Assembly: GCA_023416275.1 (NCBI GenBank)
Contig: JAEZIB010000007.1
Coordinates: 1-11,465 of the forward strand
DNA length: 11,465 nucleotides
Reading direction: 5' to 3'
Source of the DNA: Bacillota bacterium
Lineage (GTDB): Bacteria; Bacillota; Clostridia; Acetivibrionales; DSM-1351
Shown: piece by piece, positions 6,112-11,465 of the stretch
Layout: each line of letters starts with the position of its first letter
Numbering within the stretch: position 1 is the stretch's first letter
Notes under the pieces: model-generated
Databases searched by the model: none
What the model was told of the DNA's origin: nothing
Seen by the model: the letters and a program-made list of their open reading frames with translations, nothing else
Program-made: the position numbers and the translations under genes

Positions 6112-6512
6112 AGCATTACCTCCTTAAGTTTTTTTACAATTGGTAAATCTGCTGCTGCCCAATCTAATGTATCTAAACTATCTACCTTTAACCAAGTATG
6201 AGAAATATGTTCCTTTCTAGTAAAGCTCCTGCTATCAATCTGGCAAATATAACTATGCATAGTGATTGAAAAATCAGGATAATTATGTTCTACAGTCATA
6301 AAAAAATCATCATAATTAATTTGAACATTTAAATTCATTTCTTCAGCTAATTCTCTCATTAGGGCCTGTACTTGGCTTTCTCCATTTTCAAGCTTTCCAC
6401 CTGGGAATTCATATTTATAAGAAACATAATCATACTTGCCAACGTTTCGTTGCATGCATAATATTTCACCATTATTTATAATAATTGCAGCTACTACTTC
6501 TAAATGATTCAT
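6108..6512 (-). CDS. Nudix hydrolase, MutT/CTP-pyrophosphohydrolase-like
   Basis: 134 residues, one Nudix domain. The Nudix box GKLENGE-x7-RELAEEMNL (G-x5-E-x7-RE-x2-EE) is complete except that the usual Gly near its end is Asn. The C-terminal half, with a HISHTWLKVDSLDTLDWAAAD segment, matches MutT/NudG-type (deoxy)nucleoside triphosphate pyrophosphohydrolases, which sanitise the nucleotide pool. The exact substrate cannot be told. I chose ATG 6512 over the in-frame GTG at 6521 because AGAGGG (6521-6526) overlaps the latter and stands 8 bases before the former. The gene ends in a 4-base overlap (TTGA) with the helicase start, so the two proteins are translationally coupled. The partnership suggests a nucleotide-related signal or substrate for the helicase protein. 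Confidence 0.85.
   Translation of the reverse strand: MNHLEVVAAIIINNGEILCMQRNVGKYDYVSYKYEFPGGKLENGESQVQALMRELAEEMNLNVQINYDDFFMTVEHNYPDFSITMHSYICQIDSRSFTRKEHISHTWLKVDSLDTLDWAAADLPIVKKLKEVML
6118..6125 (-). promoter_or_regulatory. Strong ribosome binding site inside the Nudix gene for the helicase TTG start
   Basis: AAGGAGGT is a near-perfect Shine-Dalgarno sequence located in the last codons of the Nudix gene, 6 bases before TTG (6109-6111). It explains how a weak start codon is used. Confidence 0.75.
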
Positions 6513-6521
6513 ATAGATCAC

Positions 6522-6950
6522 CCTCTACGGATATTTTTATAGCGAACTTCTAGCAACAAAATTGTCTTTTACCCTTTTGCACAGTATAAGTATAGCATAT
6601 TTTAAACTTTGCATTGTAATATATGTCTTTTAATACTACCATAATTAACAGTTTATTCTGATAGCACTAAAAATCTTTTAATCACAATACCGTCTCCTAT
6701 GTTGAAATTATATTTATGTAAATTCCACATAATGTAACAATTTCCTTCCTTATTTTATAAAAGTATGTAAACTTATTTTATCAAAAGACTTCTACATTTT
6801 TTATACCTTTAGTAAGTTTAATAACCTACTCACAATACATTTTTTGTGTTTTAAAACTCATTATAACAAATACCTTTTACAAATTATTGCTCCACCCTTG
6901 CCAGAAAATAATCCCGAACCATTTTTCTTAAAATCAAAACTGCATTAAGC
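6522..6950. other. Long AT-rich intergenic region upstream of the Nudix-helicase pair
   Basis: No coding frame is supported. On the minus strand two adjacent TATACT boxes (6583-6588 and 6589-6594) could be -10 elements for the Nudix gene, but only a weak TTACAA with 19-base spacing lies upstream. A small dyad, TTATGT-N7-ACATAA (6714-6732), could be an operator. Nothing else stands out. Confidence 0.4.
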
Positions 6951-6953
6951 CAC

Positions 6954-7007
6954 AAAAAACCGACCTCCAATCGTTAGATTTTAGGTCTAACTTTTTGAGG
7001 TCGGTTT
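6954..7007 (-). terminator. Rho-independent terminator of the scaffoldin transcript
   Basis: On the minus strand AAACCGACCTC (revcomp of 6997-7007) pairs perfectly with GAGGTCGGTTT (revcomp of 6957-6967), 11 bp, and runs into six T (6954-6959). A nested stem, GTTAGA/TCTAAC (6973-6978/6986-6991), caps it. It lies about 175 bases beyond the scaffoldin stop; the sequence between (7008-7182) holds no convincing gene, so the scaffoldin is the last gene of its transcript. Confidence 0.85.
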
Positions 7008-7182
7008 GAAACTTCAAACACGGCTATTTTATAAAAAATATGTATTTTATTATGTCTAAAATTATCAGATCAACTATCGCGGTTGAATATACTGATTAAA
7101 GTCTAGTAATATAGGTGTGGTAGCATTATCAATGGCAAGTTGAATTAGCAGTCTTTAATACCCTTAAACAGCAGCAATACAG

Positions 7183-10100
7183 TTAATAAGTGCGTATATA
7201 TCCATCCTCCATCATAACCTTTTCTATCTTTGAAAAATTAGCGTCACCAAAGGCTCCGCCCTCTGCAAAAATGATAGGTGATGTAGAAGAATAGCTACCC
7301 CTTATCCTGAATTTAATATTAGCAAAAACACCATCCTGCTCAATCAATTCATCGCCTATCGTGTTATCGAGGAATACAAAACTGATTGTTCCCTTGGTAG
7401 AATCAATTCTGCTTGAAAAGTTAATAGCTGGATTTATAACTATCGAGCCTGGTAATGCTGATACTGCTTCAAATTTAGTAGCGTCAAATTTTATATAGAA
7501 ATTGCATGTTGCAATATCCCCTACGTTAGCAACATTCTCAAAGGTAACTGGTATAGTAACTGTATCACCTGAAATAGCAGCTGCTGTTCCAACTCTCAAA
7601 TAAAGAGCATTGTCTAAGCTTGAATCAATAATTTTCACATAAAAAATCGGATTCTTTGTTAGACCAAAATCAACAGTAAATGACTTTGTACCATATTCAA
7701 GATTACTTATATAGCTCGCAAGTAATGTCAAAGTATTTCCAGATACTGTGTAGTCAGACCCCTCTGTTAAGCCTAAAATACCTTTAAAAGAATTACCATT
7801 TGGAGTAATGTTAACAACAATGTTTGTTATATTATTCTTATCTACTGTATTATAATTAGGGCTTATAGTTGGTTCTCCTGCACTAACTGTTATTTCTAGC
7901 ACTGGATTTTTATCACCAGTACCAAAATCAAAAACTAGTTTTTTATTTCCAGCCTCAAGTCCGTTAAGATAGCTGTTTAGTATTGTTACAGTATTTGCTG
8001 ACACTGTATAATCAATACCTACTGTCAAGCCAGTAATACCTATAAATGTATTCCCATTTGGCGTAAGCTCTACTTTTATAACAAAATATGGAGTACCTAG
8101 TTTAAAATATGCCGTAGAAGCTTTTATTTTAGACTCAAGAGGAGTAGTGCGAACTATATTAACGTTCCCGCCTATTGAACTAACTGGCATTGTGTTTAGG
8201 TTTGGGTCTCCAAATGCTCCAATATCCTTAATTGTAACAGGTGTTGTAATTTTAGCTTCAGCAGGAGTCTTTAATTTAAAGTTAATATATGCAAACACAC
8301 CATCATTGTTAATCGGTTGACTGCCTGATGTGTAATCAACAAACAAGAAGCTAATTGCCCCGCTCGTTGTAATAATATTAGCACCGAAGTTAACTTCTGA
8401 ATTTGTAACTATAGAGCCCGGCTCTACAGCTACTGCTTCTAACAAGTTAGTATCATAACCTACTCTGAAATCACAACACGCTATATTACCTGAATTGGCT
8501 ACATTAGTGAAGCTAATAGGTACTTTTACTATTTCACCCTCTTTGCCAGTTGCTTCTCCAATTGATACTTTAAGACTATTATCATCTATAGTAACACTTC
8601 CAGCAGTAAAGGAAATAGCCTTTATCTTTGCCATATTCTCATTTCCAAAAGCTCCACCTTCTTTAAATACTATAGGCACTGCTGTGCTTGAAGTTCCCAA
8701 TATATTAAATGTCATATTGGCTATTATACCATCGGTTTTGATAATTTCATCGCCTATAGTATTATCTAAAAACACAACAGATATTAAACCAGTAGTAGCA
8801 TTAATTTTACCGGAGAAGTTTATATTAGGGTTTGTAATAATATCCCCCGGTTCCACTGACACTGCTTTTAAAAGAGTCTTATCATAGTCAACATAGAAGT
8901 TAAAGGTTCCAACATTTCCTACATCCTTCACATGTGAAAGGGTTACTGGTACTTTTACAATATCCCCCTGAGCACCCTTTACAGTTCCGATTTTTACATT
9001 TAGAGGATACTGTTCTCCTAATACTGTACATATTTTTAATACAGGATTAACAGGTATACCAAAATCAAAGGTAAGATCTATTGTTTCCAACGGCAGTTTA
9101 GCCATATAATCCTTAAGTATTATTACTGTTTTACCTGATATGGTATAATCAGTACCCTCTTTCAAACCTACAATCCCATTGAAAGAATTCCCATTTGGAG
9201 TAATAATTACATATAAGTCTTTAGGATCATTTTTATATACTTCAACATAATTAATAGTCATAGTTGGTGTTCCTGCTTTAACTGCTATTTCTAACACAGG
9301 ATTTTTGTCACCAAAGCCAAAATCAAAAGTTAGTTTGTGTGTTCCAACTAGAAGACTGTTCACATATCTATTAAGTATTGTTACAGTATTTCCTAACACT
9401 GTATAATCCGTACCCGATTTCAATTCAGAAATACCATTGAAAGTGTTCCCGTTTGGACTAAGAGTTATTTTTAAGCCATCTGTACCTCCTAATACGAAAG
9501 ATGTCATTGAAGGATCTATTTTAGACTCAAGAATAGTAGTGCGTATTACAGTAACACTACCATTTGTTTCATAGACTGGAACCTGATTAAGATTTGTGCT
9601 ACTAAAAGCTCCAATTTCCTTAATTTCTACTGGTGTTATGATTTGAGCTGCAGTAGGTGTCTTTAATTTAAACTTAATATTTGCAAACACCCCATCTTCA
9701 TTAATGTATTGGCTTTCTTCTGTGGAATTAAGGAATAAGCTAATAGCTCCACTTGTTGTATTTATATTAGCTCTAAAGTTAGCTTCTGCATTTGTAACTA
9801 TAGAACCTGGTTCTACTGATATTGCTTCTAGCAAGTTAGTATCATAATTTACTTTGAAATCGCAAGACATAACGTTACCCATTTTAGCTACATTTGCAAA
9901 GCTAATAGGCACTGCTACCACTTCACCCTCTTTTCCAGTTACTTTTCCAACTGATAAATTAAGCATTTTAGTTATAGGTCTAAGAACACCTCCATTGGTG
10001 AAGGAAATAGCACTTATTTTTGTCATATTCCCGTCTCCAAAAGCTCCGCCATTTTTAAATACTATAGGTATTGTGGTATCTACAGTTTTTAAAACTTTGA

Positions 10101-11465
10101 ATGTTATGTTGACTATTATTCCATCAGATGTAATAATTTCATCGCCTAATGTATTATCTAAAAATACAACAGAGATTGTACCATTATTAGAATAAATTTT
10201 ACTAGAAAAATTTACAGTAGGATTTTTGATAGTATTACCTGGTTCAACGGATACTGCTTCTAGTATAGTATTGTCATATCCGACGTAAAAGTTAAAGGTT
10301 CCTATACCTCCTACATGCCTAGCACTTGAAACGGTAATCGGTACTGTTACAGTGTCACCTAGAGCACCCTCTACAGTTCCAATTCTTACACTTGCAGAGC
10401 AAGGACATACCACATCTATAAATATTTTTAAAACAGGATTATCTGCCACACCAAAATCAAAGGTAAGTGTCTTTGTACCTGCTGGCAACATATTAAGATA
10501 ACTCTTAAGTATTGTTACTGTATTACCTGATACAGCATAGTCAGTTCCTTTATTCAGCCCTATGATACCATTAAATGTATTTCCGTTAGGAGTAATAGCT
10601 ACTTTTATGTCCGATGACAATGCCTTTATGAAGGATGCACTTGATGGAGTTATTGTTGGTGCTACCATTTCAGGATTTTTTATAGTAATGCTACCGTTAG
10701 TTGTATTTGCCATTAGTTCAATACCACCAGGAATAGCGTATGCTTTTCCAATGAATTCCAATGGCGTTGTGGTTGCTGTTGCAGTAGGCTTTATTTTAAA
10801 TGTTACTTGGGCAAAATCACCATCTGCTTCAATCATTTCATCGCCTATAGTGCTATCTAAGAATACAAAACTGATTTCACCATTACTCGAATTAATTTGT
10901 CCAGAAAAGTTATTTTCTGCATTTGGTACTATAGAACCTGGTGCTACTGATACTGCTTCCAATAAAGAAGTATCATAACCAATATAAAAATTGCAAACAC
11001 CTACATTACCTGCTTTTGCTACATTTTTAAATGTAACCGGTACTGTTACTGTATCGCCTGGTATACCCGTAGCTGTTCCAATCATTGCATCGAAAAGAGG
11101 CTTTGGTGTCGTACCCTTAACTGTTAATGTAAGTTTAGGGTTAATTGTTGCACCAAAATCAAAGGTAAGGCTTACATTCCCGATTGGTAAGCTATTAAGA
11201 TACTCTTTCATCAGCTTAACTGTATTTCCTGTTACCTCGTACTCTTTTCCTTCTGTCAGTCCCACTATTCCTTTGAAGGAGTTCCCATTAGGTGTTAGAG
11301 TTATTGATACATCTGAGTTGACATACTTGTCATGAGCAACAACTGTCGGCATTATCGTAGGAGTTAGCATATAAGCTTCCATGCCGTATATAAGTTGCCC
11401 CTTTATATATGCGGTAATTTTATTATTTTCACCATATGTACTCAACGTCTTGAAGGAGTAGTCAT
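7183..11465 (-). CDS. Cellulosomal scaffoldin (5' truncated by window): CBM3 tail, six X2 modules, six type I cohesins
   Basis: An extracellular non-catalytic scaffold that binds dockerin-bearing cellulases through cohesins. Modules in translation order: CBM3 tail (11465-11374), X2 (11373-11116), Coh1 (11097-10681), X2 (10668-10411), Coh2 (10398-9982), Coh3 (9966-9544), X2 (9534-9274), X2 (9270-9022), Coh4 (9003-8587), Coh5 (8580-8152), X2 (8142-7879), X2 (7875-7627), Coh6 (7608-7186). X2 modules carry TPNGNTF...GTDYTVSGNTVTIL...LTFDFG; cohesins carry VPVTF...NFYVGYD...EPGSIV...FLDNTIGDE...DGVFANI. The frame is open to the window edge: codons upstream of the TTG at 11445 read DYSFKT, the (N)DYSF end of CBM3 in CipC-type scaffoldins, so TTG is not the start. 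There is no dockerin, SLH or LPxTG; the protein ends with Coh6. Linkers are short and not Pro/Thr-rich. CipC, CbpA and CipA scaffoldins are the nearest known type. Confidence 0.93.
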   Translation of the reverse strand, partial: DYSFKTLSTYGENNKITAYIKGQLIYGMEAYMLTPTIMPTVVAHDKYVNSDVSITLTPNGNSFKGIVGLTEGKEYEVTGNTVKLMKEYLNSLPIGNVSLTFDFGATINPKLTLTVKGTTPKPLFDAMIGTATGIPGDTVTVPVTFKNVAKAGNVGVCNFYIGYDTSLLEAVSVAPGSIVPNAENNFSGQINSSNGEISFVFLDSTIGDEMIEADGDFAQVTFKIKPTATATTTPLEFIGKAYAIPGGIELMANTTNGSITIKNPEMVAPTITPSSASFIKALSSDIKVAITPNGNTFNGIIGLNKGTDYAVSGNTVTILKSYLNMLPAGTKTLTFDFGVADNPVLKIFIDVVCPCSASVRIGTVEGALGDTVTVPITVSSARHVGGIGTFNFYVGYDNTILEAVSVEPGNTIKNPTVNFSSKIYSNNGTISVVFLDNTLGDEIITSDGIIVNITFKVLKTVDTTIPIVFKNGGAFGDGNMTKISAISFTNGGVLRPITKMLNLSVGKVTGKEGEVVAVPISFANVAKMGNVMSCDFKVNYDTNLLEAISVEPGSIVTNAEANFRANINTTSGAISLFLNSTEESQYINEDGVFANIKFKLKTPTAAQIITPVEIKEIGAFSSTNLNQVPVYETNGSVTVIRTTILESKIDPSMTSFVLGGTDGLKITLSPNGNTFNGISELKSGTDYTVLGNTVTILNRYVNSLLVGTHKLTFDFGFGDKNPVLEIAVKAGTPTMTINYVEVYKNDPKDLYVIITPNGNSFNGIVGLKEGTDYTISGKTVIILKDYMAKLPLETIDLTFDFGIPVNPVLKICTVLGEQYPLNVKIGTVKGAQGDIVKVPVTLSHVKDVGNVGTFNFYVDYDKTLLKAVSVEPGDIITNPNINFSGKINATTGLISVVFLDNTIGDEIIKTDGIIANMTFNILGTSSTAVPIVFKEGGAFGNENMAKIKAISFTAGSVTIDDNSLKVSIGEATGKEGEIVKVPISFTNVANSGNIACCDFRVGYDTNLLEAVAVEPGSIVTNSEVNFGANIITTSGAISFLFVDYTSGSQPINNDGVFAYINFKLKTPAEAKITTPVTIKDIGAFGDPNLNTMPVSSIGGNVNIVRTTPLESKIKASTAYFKLGTPYFVIKVELTPNGNTFIGITGLTVGIDYTVSANTVTILNSYLNGLEAGNKKLVFDFGTGDKNPVLEITVSAGEPTISPNYNTVDKNNITNIVVNITPNGNSFKGILGLTEGSDYTVSGNTLTLLASYISNLEYGTKSFTVDFGLTKNPIFYVKIIDSSLDNALYLRVGTAAAISGDTVTIPVTFENVANVGDIATCNFYIKFDATKFEAVSALPGSIVINPAINFSSRIDSTKGTISFVFLDNTIGDELIEQDGVFANIKFRIRGSYSSTSPIIFAEGGAFGDANFSKIEKVMMEDGYIRTY
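7609..10398 (-). repeat. Tandem duplication of a four-module block (Coh-A, Coh-B, X2, X2) inside the scaffoldin
   Basis: Unit 1 (10398-9004) and unit 2 (9003-7609) each span 465 codons. Matching landmarks are offset by 462-465 codons throughout: Coh2/Coh4, Coh3/Coh5, the X2 modules preceded by RTT-x-LESKI, and the X2 modules that follow DKNPVLEI. At DNA level the string CTTTAATTTAAA recurs at 9661-9672 and 8269-8280, an offset of 1392. Coh6 has the position and class of the first module of a third, incomplete unit. Confidence 0.8.
11374..11465 (-). other. C-terminal end of a family 3 cellulose-binding module
   Basis: The visible residues DYSF-KTLSTYGENNKITAYIKG-QLIYGMEA align with the end of the CipC CBM3 (NDYSF...NPKVTGYIGG..V.GTAP). 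The first two bases in the window (AT, read on the minus strand) are compatible with the preceding Asn codon. This module would anchor the scaffold to crystalline cellulose. Confidence 0.7.

Noticed and set aside
6880..6910. AAGGGTGGAGC on the minus strand, resembling a T-box antiterminator motif
   Set aside because: The conserved ACCGCG part and the Specifier stem are absent, and the genes downstream are not amino-acid related.
7067..7165. Short minus-strand frame reading IDNATTPILLDFNQYI after the scaffoldin stop
   Set aside because: About 25 codons with no start or ribosome binding site; it does not resemble a dockerin or other scaffoldin module, so it is probably chance.
8495..11335. Several + strand open frames (8495-8887, 9854-10195, 10562-10978, 10991-11335)
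   Set aside because: All are opposite repeated scaffoldin modules and resemble each other only because the modules do; they lack ribosome binding sites.
11443..11445. TTG as the start codon of the scaffoldin
   Set aside because: The frame stays open to the window edge and the upstream codons encode the conserved end of a CBM3; no signal peptide follows the TTG.

Overview
The window looks like part of an AT-rich Clostridia genome from a mesophilic, cellulosome-forming species of the Ruminiclostridium/CipC type. The main evidence is a very large minus-strand scaffoldin made of type I cohesins and X2 (Ig-like) modules, with the tail of a family 3 cellulose-binding module at the window edge. The agr-type peptide-signalling genes also fit a Firmicute. 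The species assignment is inference.

Layout, left to right. 1-127: a compact GC-rich multi-hairpin element of unknown nature. 128-565: a non-coding AT-rich stretch with a TGGTAC-N5-GTACCA dyad, then a good sigma-A promoter embedded in an inverted repeat, in front of a + strand XRE-family repressor (566-964). A hairpin terminator at 945-984 separates it from a convergent minus-strand agr-like cluster, read from right to left: agrB (peptide-processing membrane protease), a seven-helix AgrC-like receptor with no kinase domain, and a 47-residue agrD-like autoinducer precursor. 2838-3117: the agrB promoter region, a possible gene remnant and a striking double palindrome. 3118-6512: a translationally coupled pair on the minus strand, a MutT-like Nudix hydrolase followed by a 997-residue HKD-nuclease/SF2-helicase/DUF3427 protein, which is a plausible defence module. 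6513-7182: a long AT-rich intergenic region with a strong terminator. 7183-11465: the scaffoldin, cut off at its 5' end by the window.

How the parts may work together. AgrB and AgrD should produce a small cyclic thiolactone, probably with a CMGFY ring. The receptor beside them cannot signal by phosphorylation as encoded: it stops after the first part of the dimerisation helix region, and Asn replaces the phospho-acceptor His. No response regulator is visible, so the output is unknown. The scaffoldin would dock dockerin-bearing enzymes outside the cell. Its cohesins fall into two sequence classes, and its second half arose by duplication of a 1395-bp block (Cohesin-A, Cohesin-B, X2, X2). No enzyme genes follow it before the terminator, unlike typical cip-cel operons.
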